Source: Planctomycetales bacterium (GTDB taxonomy: Bacteria > 4484-113 > JAFGCY01). Taken from it: a DNA stretch of 23,305 nucleotides. Both the position numbers and the translations under genes were made by a program. The stretch lies in the NCBI GenBank assembly GCA_024645305.1, contig JAHEFU010000012.1, positions 1 to 23,305 of the forward strand, given 5' to 3'. Positions 1 to 8,624 of the stretch are shown here, in pieces (position 1 is the first letter of the stretch; every line of letters begins with the position of its first letter). A model generated the notes under the pieces. It saw only the letters and a list, made by a program, of their open reading frames with translations, was not told the DNA's origin and did no database searches.

Positions 1-3000
1 TGTCCACAGCATTGACCACGGTCGCCGTCTGCGTGCCATTGAAGGTGTTGTTCACCACGTCGAGGATGCCGGGACTGTTGGCCGTGCTGCTCACGGTCCA
101 TGTGCCGATCTGCACGCCGTCGCGGGTCTGCAGCACGGTGTCACCCACCATGATGCCACCCTCCGCGGGGCCGTTGATGTTTCCGACGAAGTCATAGTTG
201 GCGGGCAGCTGGTCAATCACCTGGTTGTTGGCATTCTGGTCAACCACGCCGTTACGGGTCACGCCCGCACCGCCCGTCAGGCCCGTGCCGAAGCTCGGGT
301 CACCGGGGTTGCTGAGCCTGAGCTCGGTGCCGCTGACGACGTCAAGCACGTTGGCATTGGACCCGTCCGTGACATTGATCACAAGGTCGCCGACACTCAC
401 GCCGCGCGTACCGGCCTGGGCGAAGTTGTTGCCCGTGTCGATCAGCGTCGTGCCCGAGGGCTGGTTGCTGCTGGCCTGTCCGGCCGTGACCTGCTCACCA
501 CCGCGGGTACCGCTGGTGCCGTTCAGGTCGATCTGCCACTTGCGCCGCGCCAGGTTGGTATTGATGCCACCCACTGCGCTGCGGAAGGCCAGACCGGAGC
601 CGGGCTGCGGGTTGAAGCTGGCAGCACGGGTGTCGATGTCCGGCCAGATATCAGCCAGGATGCCGTAGGCACCGTTGCTGTCAACGAAGCGGCTGATGGA
701 GTAGGCATCGCCGATGTTCCAGTTGGGAGCGCTCAGGCTGCCGCAGGCCAGCTCGTTTTGCGAGATGACACTGACAACGCTGGTGGTGGCTCCCGTGTTC
801 AGGTTCGTCACCATGTCTCCCGGCAGAACGCCGGAGGAGACGAAGGAGGCCGCACCGTCAGTGAAGCTCGGGGTGCCTCCGAGGAAGATGTTGCCGATGA
901 AGCCGCTGGCCAGCACGAGGTTGGTCCCGCCGACGTTGGCGAGGTCGTGGATCATCACCAGCTGGTGGCTGACCGCCGTCCGGCCGCTGACCAGGTCGCG
1001 GACGGTCAGGGTAGCGTTGTAGTTGCCGATGCCGTCATCGGCGTAGTCATGCACGATGCCGAGCTGGCTGCCGATGAGCTGGCGGCCGGCCCCGGGGTTG
1101 GACAGGCTGCTGTAGCTGTAGTCAATCCTGCCATCGCCCTGGAAGTCCAGGTCGTACTGCAGGTATGTCGCGTCATTGAGGGACAGGCTGCCGATCAGAT
1201 CAAAGGTCACATTGAAGCCTGTCTGGAAGATGTAGCGGCGCTCGCTCGTCCCGCCGGGGGTCTGGATAGTGATGTAACCCGTCCGGGCACCGTCCGGCAC
1301 GCGCACGGTCAGCTCCTGCTGGCCGTAGGGGCTGCCGCCGATGTTCAGGATATCCACGCCGCTGGGGGCCGTCACTCCCGCTCCGTCCGCACTGACACCA
1401 CCCGCGAAGTGCACGGTGTTGTTGCTGGCGACCGGGTCGAAGTTGAAGCCGCGGATCACGATGGCCTGGCCGTTGCCAGCCACGTCCGGCTCGATCGCCG
1501 GGTCAATCGTGACTGATCCGATGTAGGGCGGGTTCGCGCCGCCGGCGGCGGTGCTGTTCGTGCCCTGCTGGATTCTGGCATTGCCCGGGGGGTTGGCTGC
1601 GAGGATCGCCATCGGGGTGCGGGCGATGCCGGATGTGTCGGGCACACCCGTTCCACCGGTGCCGAGGTTGCTCAGGATGAACTGGCCCACGTCATGCGCG
1701 ATATGCGACTGGCCGTTGCTGGGCAGCAGGTTATTGCGGTCCAGTACGAAGCAGTGGATGAAGTACACGCCCTGGGCATCCGGGATGCCGTCGCTGCCCG
1801 CTGCTCCGGTGTCATTGTTGTAGTTGTCCTGCTGGCTGAACTCGAACGAGGGGTTCGGTTCGTTGCTGCGCATCAGCACGCTGGTGCTGACGGCGCTGCC
1901 GCCGGTTGTCAGGCTGTCCAGGTTGACGATCGGTGCCGTGGCATCCACGGTCTGCATCGGGGTCACGAGGTCCAGCACGTTGTTGCCGCCGGCACCGTAC
2001 TTGGGCCGGGTCACGACCCAGTAGTAGCCGTAGCCGTCGCGACCACCGTCGACCGCTGCACTGGCAGCGAAGCCCAGGCGGTTGTCCCCGAGCTCACGCA
2101 GGCTGATGCTGGCGTTCATTTCCGGCGGGATCGCCGTACCGGTGCTGCTGGAGGACTCGTCATCCTTGATGAGCTTGCTGTAGACCACGTCGGTGGCGCC
2201 ACCGTTCTCGGTGACGGCCAGGCGCAGCCAGTATTCCGTATTGTTGGGCAGTCCGCTCGGATCGAAGAAGGTGTTCCATTCGGGACTGCCGCTGTTGCCG
2301 GCAATGGCGATCAGCGTACCCGGCACCAGCTCGGCTGCCGCATAGTCGAAGCCCGGAGGCGTGATGCGTGAGGGCCGCGGAGGCGTGCCCAGTCCGGGCC
2401 ATGTGGCGAGGGGACCGGCACCGTCAGGACCCTGGTAGGGGCCGGCCGCGCCGTTGCCGAGGCCGGCATCCAGCACGCGCAGGTCCCACTGGTAGTTGAG
2501 GTCGCCGCCCGCGGCGGACATCTCGATCTCGACACTGGTGTCATTGTCAAACACTGAGATTTCGTGGCTGGCGACCTGAGCCTGGAAACCGGCCGCATTC
2601 TCGATCGGGCTGATCACCGCACTGTCAGTGGCGTAGCCCGCGGTCGGGACCGGCGGGTAACCGCCGCCGTAATCCACCGGGAAGGTGCCGCCGTCAGCCG
2701 GGGTGGTCTGCACGCGACCGCCGGCGAAGATGTTGGCCGGCAGGGCCGGTGTGCCACCTGCGATCGGCAGGCCGCTGGAGTCAACGAAGTCACGAATGTC
2801 GTACATGTGCAGCGTGACCACGTTGCCTTCGGGGTTGACCCTGATCTGGATCGGGTTGTTGATGGCCTGGCCGGGCTGTTCCACGGGCCAGGTGCCGTCG
2901 TAGTCATCCGGGTCGTCATCCGGTCCGAGGGTATCGCGATACTCCCAGTCGAACAGGATGTAGGAACCGCCACCGCCGGTGTCGGCACCGCCGAAGGATG

Positions 3001-6000
3001 AATAGATGTCATAGGAATCGCCGCCGCTGCGCACCGGGAGGATGTTCACCGCGAAGGGGATCGCCGCCTCCGTGTTGTGCTGCAGGAAGACCTTGGTCAC
3101 GTCATCCGCACGCAGATCGGGATCATTGGGTTCATTTATGTTGTCATCCCAGCGGTAGGCCAGGATGCGCGCCGTGGCATAGGGATCGCCCTCGCCGGTC
3201 CAGGCCCAGCCCGGCCATTCCGCCGGAGCCGCGCCGGTGTTCCAGGCGTTGTTCTCATCGGGGCGCCAGTTGCCGTTGTCGGTCACGCCGCCGCCGAGCG
3301 GGAAGGGTACGTTGTTGAATGTGTAGTTGCGTCCGAGGCCGCCAACCGCACCGAGCGGCACCAGGGTGCTGGCGAAGCCGCCGCTGCCGGTGAAGTCCGG
3401 TCCGAGCACGTCCATGTTGTTGAAGTTGTCATAGGCCTGGATGGTGACGTTGCCGGTCATGCCGGGGAACACCGGGCTGACGGCCCTGATCTGCTGGGGG
3501 GTCAGCGGGATCTGGACAGTGTCCGGGCTGATCGAGGGGGCGTCATAGGGGCCACCCGCCGTCGGGAAGACATTGGGACGGTTCGCATGGTTGAAGTACA
3601 GCATGTACAGCACGCGATCCTGGGCCGGGTCGTCGGCGGTGCCGAGGCTGCCGTCGGGTCCGGTGACGTTGTCAAAGTACCAGCTGACCGGCACCACATC
3701 GCTGAATGTCGCGTAGTAGCTGACGATTCCGTTGGGGTTGACGAACGGGTCGCGGAAGTCGGACGGGGGATCGGCCATCAGGCTGACGCTCATGCTGCTG
3801 AACTCGTAGAGCGGGACCTGCAGGAGGTCCGCCGCACTGTCGAAGGTTCCGGGGTTGAGCAGGTTCGCCGCAGTGAACACACCAGGTCCGTGCGGGGTGA
3901 CCAGCGGATTGGCATTGTTGGTATTGGCCAGCGCCACGTCGTCAAAGCCGGCCGGGGGATTGTTGTTCGGGCCGAAGTCGAAACCGCCGCCGAAGGTGCC
4001 GAAGATGCGTTCGATGAAGAAGAACGCACCGCCGCCGAACAGGTTGCCCAGTCCAGGGCTGGCATCATGATCCGCCGTGCTCACGCCGTTCCAGTCGTAG
4101 GTGTAGTCGTCTGCGATGAAGGGCGTTCCATTGCGGTAAAGCACGATCGACAGGCAGCTGTCGAGGCTGAACTCGGGGTTCAGCGCCGGGTAGCCGATGT
4201 GGTTCGTGAAGGCTTCGTCGGAAGTCGGGAACTGGTGGCCGAAGGCGCCGACGTTGTAGGGGTTGGCCTCATCGTCGCGGTGCGGCACCAGCAGTCCACC
4301 GCCGGTCGGGTCGTAGCGTGGGTCGTCATTGGCGGTCATGTGGTCCGACGCGCCGCTGCGGCCGTCGCGGTCCACCACGGGCAGGCTGATCTTACGGAAG
4401 TTCGTGCTCGGCAGGTGCTCGCGGATGTAGGCGTACATCTCCTCGGCACTGTCACGGTAGTCCTCAAGGCTGAAGCCGCCGGCCACATGGCCGATGTCCC
4501 AGCGCAGGTCATTGATGTTGTCGGTGTCGCGCAGTTCCTCGGGAACATCGCGGCGGGCCTGGCCGAAGTAGAAGGGATCGCCGGCCTCGTAGGCATTCAC
4601 CAGGTCGGCGTCCGGGCCGACGTCGGCAATGTAGGTGCCTATCACGTTTGTGTCGTAGCTGTGGATCGTCAGCAGGTCCTTGAGCCGGTTGAACTTGGCG
4701 CGGGTCATGCCGGGCACGTTGAGCAGCTGGTCAAGGCTGGAGAGCGCGAAGGGCTGGGGCAGCGGCATGTCGTCAAAGTCACTGGCGCTGAAGTCCCAGA
4801 AGATGCTGCCCACGGTGCCACCGGCGAGGTTGATGCCCAGGGCACTGATCGGCGGGGTGATGTTGGCGGCGTCGTAACGGTAACCACCGGCCCCGATAGT
4901 GGGGTCGATGCTCGGCTCCACCGTGCCGTCGGCATAGCCGAGGTCGATGGCATTCAGGCTGTCCTGGCTGGGGTTCAGGTATTCGAGGATGTTGAGGGCC
5001 AGCTCCAGGTCCACACCCGGCAGGCTGGTGAGCATCTCCACGCTGTGGCGCGCGGCTTCGTTGCCCTCGGAAATGCCGTCGCCATCGGTGTCGCCTTCGT
5101 AGTAGTGCTGGACGTTCTCGCCCATCTCAGGCCAGGCATAGCCGTCCGGTGTCGGATCGGGCACGCCGGTCGTGGGATCAATCGTGCCGTAGTCAATCAG
5201 GCCGTTGTTGGCGAAAGTGCCGGCCGGGATGTTGTAGTTCCAGCGGTTGACGGTCAGGCGGTCCGGGAACAGCGGGTTGTCAATCCACTTGAAGCCGATC
5301 TCGTCAAGCTGCTCGTTGTAGTTGAAGTCGTTGGTTGCCAGACCCTCGAGGTTGTAGTCGGTCTCGGCGGACTCGGGCATCAGCACGCGGATCTTCTTGC
5401 AGAAGATATTCAGGTTGAGGCGGCCGGCCTCATCCGTCACGTCGGCATAGCTCTTCAGCAGGTCCGTCGGCACGGGGCCGCGGTCCAGGTCGGTGAAGAT
5501 GCTCTCGTAGAGCGCGACGCGCGCGTTGAGCATGTAGTCGCGGATGTTGTTGCCATTGTCAAGGCTGCGCTCCACGGCGGAACCGGGGCCGTTGACACGG
5601 GGCTCGTCGGCGTTCGGGTAGGCACCGGGACCGATCAGCAGGGCTTCCTTGCCGTCAAAGGGATCGCTGCCGCCGTCGTTGAGGTCATAACCGTCGTCAA
5701 CTCCGTCCCCATCGTCGTCAACCGCAACCGGCATGTAGGAGTTCCACACCCAGATCGGCTCGCCGGTGTTGGGGCTGATCCCGTTGTAGCGGTTCGTCGA
5801 GGACAGCAGGGATGGCTGGCCGATGTAGGTCGGCGAATGCATCTGGTTGAAGTTGAACTCGAAGAGGTAGTTGCGCGTGTGGTCGTAGGTGTCAGTCGGC
5901 AGCACGGAACGATCACCACGGGGACTGGACCAGTAGTCGTCCGGCGTGCCAAGCTGGTCATCGAGACCGGCGGCACCGACCACGCCGCTGTCCGGCAGCT

Positions 6001-6355
6001 GGTCGCGGCGGTAGCCCGTCACGGGATCCAGCACCACAATCGCCGTAGCCGGCTGGCTGGACGAGTTGTAGTAATCCGGCAGCGCTTTCTGCTGGACCAC
6101 CAGCGAGATGGCATCGTTAAGTGCCTTCTGGCTGGCCAGGTCGAGCTTGTGGCCCTTGATCGCCTCGGCGGTGCTGATTGCTTCCGTGTTGAGGCTGGTC
6201 AGGACCAGCGTCACCAGCGGCAGCAGAAGCGCCACGAAGATGATCACAGCCAAAAGCACGATGCCCTTGCGTCCGCGCTTCATGCAGCGGCCGCCGCGGA
6301 CATGGTCCGACACGGCATGCTGCGGGATATTTCCGCCATTCGAGTTTCCAGTCAT
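1..6355 (-). CDS. Giant GspK/PilX-like pseudopilin with multidomain ectodomain (3' end beyond window)
   Basis: One reading frame stays open from here to the left window edge, at least 2,118 codons with no stop found. Residues 25-54 form a basic stretch (MKRGRKG) and one hydrophobic helix, as in GspK/PilX. Residues 308-316 read DEAGRLNLN, the GspK hallmark. Two helix-hairpin-helix-like segments of the GspK fold follow (about 437-470, LPGVDLELALNILEYL; about 540-570, LLNVPGMTRAKF). Beyond this core lie over 1,500 extra residues: FN3/PKD-like beta segments (about 1265-1400), an IPT/TIG domain (about 1608-1710), a PKD-like domain (VHDYADDGIGNYNATLTV at 1768-1785) and three 'VGDxV' beta repeats (about 1810 to the edge). 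Acidic DxDxDG loops occur near 215 and 425. GspK is normally about 320 residues. Start is uncertain: ATG 6355 has GGGAA six bases upstream; in-frame ATGs at 6436, 6394 and 6283 are alternatives. By family, it would sit at the pseudopilus tip; surface display of the extra domains is inference. Confidence 0.85.
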   Translation of the reverse strand, partial: MTGNSNGGNIPQHAVSDHVRGGRCMKRGRKGIVLLAVIIFVALLLPLVTLVLTSLNTEAISTAEAIKGHKLDLASQKALNDAISLVVQQKALPDYYNSSSQPATAIVVLDPVTGYRRDQLPDSGVVGAAGLDDQLGTPDDYWSSPRGDRSVLPTDTYDHTRNYLFEFNFNQMHSPTYIGQPSLLSSTNRYNGISPNTGEPIWVWNSYMPVAVDDDGDGVDDGYDLNDGGSDPFDGKEALLIGPGAYPNADEPRVNGPGSAVERSLDNGNNIRDYMLNARVALYESIFTDLDRGPVPTDLLKSYADVTDEAGRLNLNIFCKKIRVLMPESAETDYNLEGLATNDFNYNEQLDEIGFKWIDNPLFPDRLTVNRWNYNIPAGTFANNGLIDYGTIDPTTGVPDPTPDGYAWPEMGENVQHYYEGDTDGDGISEGNEAARHSVEMLTSLPGVDLELALNILEYLNPSQDSLNAIDLGYADGTVEPSIDPTIGAGGYRYDAANITPPISALGINLAGGTVGSIFWDFSASDFDDMPLPQPFALSSLDQLLNVPGMTRAKFNRLKDLLTIHSYDTNVIGTYIADVGPDADLVNAYEAGDPFYFGQARRDVPEELRDTDNINDLRWDIGHVAGGFSLEDYRDSAEEMYAYIREHLPSTNFRKISLPVVDRDGRSGASDHMTANDDPRYDPTGGGLLVPHRDDEANPYNVGAFGHQFPTSDEAFTNHIGYPALNPEFSLDSCLSIVLYRNGTPFIADDYTYDWNGVSTADHDASPGLGNLFGGGAFFFIERIFGTFGGGFDFGPNNNPPAGFDDVALANTNNANPLVTPHGPGVFTAANLLNPGTFDSAADLLQVPLYEFSSMSVSLMADPPSDFRDPFVNPNGIVSYYATFSDVVPVSWYFDNVTGPDGSLGTADDPAQDRVLYMLYFNHANRPNVFPTAGGPYDAPSISPDTVQIPLTPQQIRAVSPVFPGMTGNVTIQAYDNFNNMDVLGPDFTGSGGFASTLVPLGAVGGLGRNYTFNNVPFPLGGGVTDNGNWRPDENNAWNTGAAPAEWPGWAWTGEGDPYATARILAYRWDDNINEPNDPDLRADDVTKVFLQHNTEAAIPFAVNILPVRSGGDSYDIYSSFGGADTGGGGSYILFDWEYRDTLGPDDDPDDYDGTWPVEQPGQAINNPIQIRVNPEGNVVTLHMYDIRDFVDSSGLPIAGGTPALPANIFAGGRVQTTPADGGTFPVDYGGGYPPVPTAGYATDSAVISPIENAAGFQAQVASHEISVFDNDTSVEIEMSAAGGDLNYQWDLRVLDAGLGNGAAGPYQGPDGAGPLATWPGLGTPPRPSRITPPGFDYAAAELVPGTLIAIAGNSGSPEWNTFFDPSGLPNNTEYWLRLAVTENGGATDVVYSKLIKDDESSSSTGTAIPPEMNASISLRELGDNRLGFAASAAVDGGRDGYGYYWVVTRPKYGAGGNNVLDLVTPMQTVDATAPIVNLDSLTTGGSAVSTSVLMRSNEPNPSFEFSQQDNYNNDTGAAGSDGIPDAQGVYFIHCFVLDRNNLLPSNGQSHIAHDVGQFILSNLGTGGTGVPDTSGIARTPMAILAANPPGNARIQQGTNSTAAGGANPPYIGSVTIDPAIEPDVAGNGQAIVIRGFNFDPVASNNTVHFAGGVSADGAGVTAPSGVDILNIGGSPYGQQELTVRVPDGARTGYITIQTPGGTSERRYIFQTGFNVTFDLIGSLSLNDATYLQYDLDFQGDGRIDYSYSSLSNPGAGRQLIGSQLGIVHDYADDGIGNYNATLTVRDLVSGRTAVSHQLVMIHDLANVGGTNLVLASGFIGNIFLGGTPSFTDGAASFVSSGVLPGDMVTNLNTGATTSVVSVISQNELACGSLSAPNWNIGDAYSISRFVDSNGAYGILADIWPDIDTRAASFNPQPGSGLAFRSAVGGINTNLARRKWQIDLNGTSGTRGGEQVTAGQASSNQPSGTTLIDTGNNFAQAGTRGVSVGDLVINVTDGSNANVLDVVSGTELRLSNPGDPSFGTGLTGGAGVTRNGVVDQNANNQVIDQLPANYDFVGNINGPAEGGIMVGDTVLQTRDGVQIGTWTVSSTANSPGILDVVNNTFNGTQTATVVNAVD

Positions 6356-6449
6356 ATCAGTTCCCGGGGTGAATTCAGTTGCAGAAGCAGACATGCTCCC
6401 ATGACACCCGCCAACGAGATTTGTGTAATTGCGCATAAGCCTCGCAGTT

Positions 6450-6473
6450 TATTATTCCCAAGTGCTGGGAATC
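6450..6473 (-). promoter_or_regulatory. Candidate regulatory element with dyad, upstream of the giant GspK-like gene
   Basis: This AT-rich gap contains the perfect inverted repeat TTCCCA-N5-TGGGAA (6455-6471) next to a TATATATA run (6481-6488). The 24 bases match 8498-8521, ahead of the GspJ-like gene, at 18 positions, including a 10-base identical run TTATTCCCAA. It could be a protein-binding site or part of a promoter. No convincing -35/-10 pair was found around it. Confidence 0.35.
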
Positions 6474-6522
6474 TACACCATATATATAGAATTTTCATCC
6501 TACACATTCGTGCAGTTAAAGC

Positions 6523-6551
6523 AAAAATGGCCCGGGAATCCCGGGCCATTT
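6523..6551 (-). terminator. Rho-independent terminator of the pseudopilin operon
   Basis: Twelve bases before a 3-base loop (6525-6536 and 6540-6551, loop AAT) are perfectly self-complementary, with a GC-rich inner stem. On the minus strand the hairpin is followed by five T residues. It lies 12 bases after the stop codon of the GspJ-like gene, so it should end transcription of that operon before the giant GspK-like gene. Confidence 0.85.
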
Positions 6552-6562
6552 CCTGATCAGGT

Positions 6563-8422
6563 TCAGTTCGATATCGGATTCTTCTCCTGAAGCTTCTCCG
6601 AAGGAGTGCTGGCCCGGATGGTGGCACTCGGATCCATCGGATCACGGAACAGGGTCCTGACGGCATCAAACACATTGTGATCAACACGGCGGACCTGAAT
6701 CCTGCTGTCCCGCGGATTGGTGACAAGCTCCAGGTAGTACGGGTAGCTGCCACTTTCCACGAGGGGGCTGTTCACCGGTACCGTGCGGGTCATCACCAGG
6801 TCCTTATTGACTCCGATGTAATCCGCCTGCTGGTTGTACAGCGGCTGGGTGCGGCCCGGATCGCTGAAGGGGATCGGGCTGTCCAGCCTGTAATACAACG
6901 TGTTACCGGTCTTGCCGGCCTTGCCGCTCTTGGCCCGGCGCTCCTCGATCACTTCGCGTGGCGTGGATACCACCGTCACACGCACTGCGCGCATGTAAGG
7001 CAGCCACCAGCCGGGCACGGGATCATCGGGGATGCCGTCGCCGTCAGGAATGCCGTCCGCGTCGCCGAGGTCGCCGACCCCGGACGGGTTGATGCTCTGC
7101 TGATAGTAGAAGGTACCCTGCAGGCTCTCCATGTCAGGACGCAGCTGGGCGATGCCGCCGTCAATGACCTCACCACCGCTGACGCTGGTCGTGACGTAGG
7201 CATAGCGGTCGATCGGTGAATTGTCGTTCAGGCCGTCGCCATTGGAATCAATGTTGTTGAAGACCGGGCAGTTCCAGCCGCTGGAAAGCGATCCGCCGGT
7301 GACCTCACCGAGGCCCACGCCGGTGGCGGGAGCCACATGGTCGCCGGTCAGCTTGAGCGGGTCATGCCCTTCGGGATAGCTGTCCTGCAGTTTCCAGGAG
7401 GAGCCGCCGTACTGGGCACCGGTCGCGCTGTCCACATGGAAGCCGTCATTGCCGTTGTAGGCCACGTCGATCTGGCGCATTTCCCAGTGATCCACCAGGG
7501 GCTCCATGGCCACCATGGAGGCATCGCGCTCATCGCTGGCGGCAATCCAGTTGATAGTGCCGTCGTCGAGGTTCTGGTAGCAGATTTCAATGTTGCTGCC
7601 GGTCACGCGGGACAGGTAGACAGGAACCTCATGCAGGTATTCGTACTTGACTCGGGTGATATTGCCGGCTATCGGGATCTGGCGCTCGCGCCGTACCACA
7701 TCCGGGCTGTCGGCAAAGGTGTAGAACAGGTCCTGCACAAGCACCGCGGTTTCCTTCTGGGCACCGGAGACCACCACATCGGGGTAGCCCTCGATCACGC
7801 CGAAGGTGGCCGCCGAACCTGAATTCTGCAGGTCGGACTGGTCGAACACGGCATCGCCATTGCGGTCCCACTCCCCTGAGAGGTAGTAGGGCATTTCGTC
7901 ATTGGCCGGCACCGCCAGGCGCAGCAGGCTGTCGTAATAGACCAGCTCGCGCGAGCCATCCCGGCGGATGGCCTTGGGCACAGCGAAGGTCTGGCTGCTG
8001 CCGCTGGGGGTATTGGCCACAAGAGACTGGTGCGTGAGACGCAGCCTGTCACTCCAGGCGCAGCTGAGGAAGTATCCGGCGGAGATCACGGGCTGGTTGT
8101 TCACCCGCCAGGCCACACGCCAGACCGCATCCTCATCGTAGCCCTGCCCGTCAGCCGGGTAGGACTGCTCGTCGGGATAGCCGTTGAGGTCGCGGTCGTA
8201 CTCCAGCGGAATACTCGTGGCCGTGCTGATGTCATTGACCACGTAGTCCAGGGCCGCCCGCGTGTTGTTGTTGAGCTGGGCCCGGCTCTCACCGACCCGC
8301 AGCACCTCGAAGGAGGTACCGAGCACGGTAAACATCACCGAGAACACGATGGCTGCGATGAGAACCACCACCAGCACCTCGATCAGGGTGAAACCGCCTC
8401 GTCTGTATTTGTTTCTGATCAT
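6563..8422 (-). CDS. GspJ/PilW-like pseudopilin, enlarged (619 aa)
   Basis: The N-terminus is a type III prepilin signal: MIRNKYRRGG then FTLIEVLVVV, with Glu5 of the mature chain, followed by an amphipathic helix (ALDYVVNDISTA) typical of GspJ/PilW. ATG 8422 is chosen because AGGTGA lies four bases upstream; an in-frame ATG at 8554 would place 44 unrelated residues before the signal and lacks support. GspJ is usually about 200 residues; this one is 619. Acidic loops of dockerin/thrombospondin type occur near residues 76, 185, 392 (DSNGDGLND) and 452 (DADGIPDGDGIPDD). It follows three GspG-like genes after a 202-base gap and is closed by a strong terminator. Expected role from the family: minor pseudopilin in the tip complex with GspI and GspK. 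The nature of the large ectodomain is unknown. Confidence 0.85.
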   Translation of the reverse strand: MIRNKYRRGGFTLIEVLVVVLIAAIVFSVMFTVLGTSFEVLRVGESRAQLNNNTRAALDYVVNDISTATSIPLEYDRDLNGYPDEQSYPADGQGYDEDAVWRVAWRVNNQPVISAGYFLSCAWSDRLRLTHQSLVANTPSGSSQTFAVPKAIRRDGSRELVYYDSLLRLAVPANDEMPYYLSGEWDRNGDAVFDQSDLQNSGSAATFGVIEGYPDVVVSGAQKETAVLVQDLFYTFADSPDVVRRERQIPIAGNITRVKYEYLHEVPVYLSRVTGSNIEICYQNLDDGTINWIAASDERDASMVAMEPLVDHWEMRQIDVAYNGNDGFHVDSATGAQYGGSSWKLQDSYPEGHDPLKLTGDHVAPATGVGLGEVTGGSLSSGWNCPVFNNIDSNGDGLNDNSPIDRYAYVTTSVSGGEVIDGGIAQLRPDMESLQGTFYYQQSINPSGVGDLGDADGIPDGDGIPDDPVPGWWLPYMRAVRVTVVSTPREVIEERRAKSGKAGKTGNTLYYRLDSPIPFSDPGRTQPLYNQQADYIGVNKDLVMTRTVPVNSPLVESGSYPYYLELVTNPRDSRIQVRRVDHNVFDAVRTLFRDPMDPSATIRASTPSEKLQEKNPISN

Positions 8423-8497
8423 CCGCTCACCTGGGCCGGCCTGTCGCTGCCGACCTGATAGTGCCCCCGTCCTCTCGACAGACAGGGTGCCTATACC

Positions 8498-8521
8498 TGT
8501 TATTCCCAACAGGAGGGATTC
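8498..8521 (-). promoter_or_regulatory. Second copy of the 24-bp element, upstream of the GspJ-like gene
   Basis: This matches 6450-6473 at 18 of 24 positions and keeps the CCC...GGG dyad halves and the TTATTCCCAA core. It lies about 76 bases before the ATG at 8422, in an otherwise unexplained 202-base gap. A GC-rich partial inverted repeat (about 8588-8605) lies further upstream and lacks the T-run of a terminator. Confidence 0.35.
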
Positions 8522-8624
8522 CCTAAAGCGCCTGCCCGTCTTTTCTTGATCCATGCCGTATCCGGCTGTGGATCAGCGGGCCGTGCCGGCCGCCCGGAGG
8601 CCGCCGGTTTCAGTTCAGGCTCTC

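Noticed and set aside
758..3001. Plus-strand open frames at 758-1516, 1694-2371 and 2564-3001
   Set aside because: They lie in the same antisense phase over the giant gene and have the same low-complexity composition; they arise from its GC-rich codon use.
6475..6495. TATATATA run as an attachment site or origin
   Set aside because: It is only a short AT run in an ordinary intergenic gap. No flanking duplications, integrase, DnaA boxes or tRNA were seen.
3077..6556. Plus-strand open frame of 1,159 codons
   Set aside because: It is the exact codon-phase complement of the giant GspK-like gene. Its product is Val/Ala/Gly/His-rich with no domain, whereas the minus frame shows a membrane helix, GspK motifs and beta domains.
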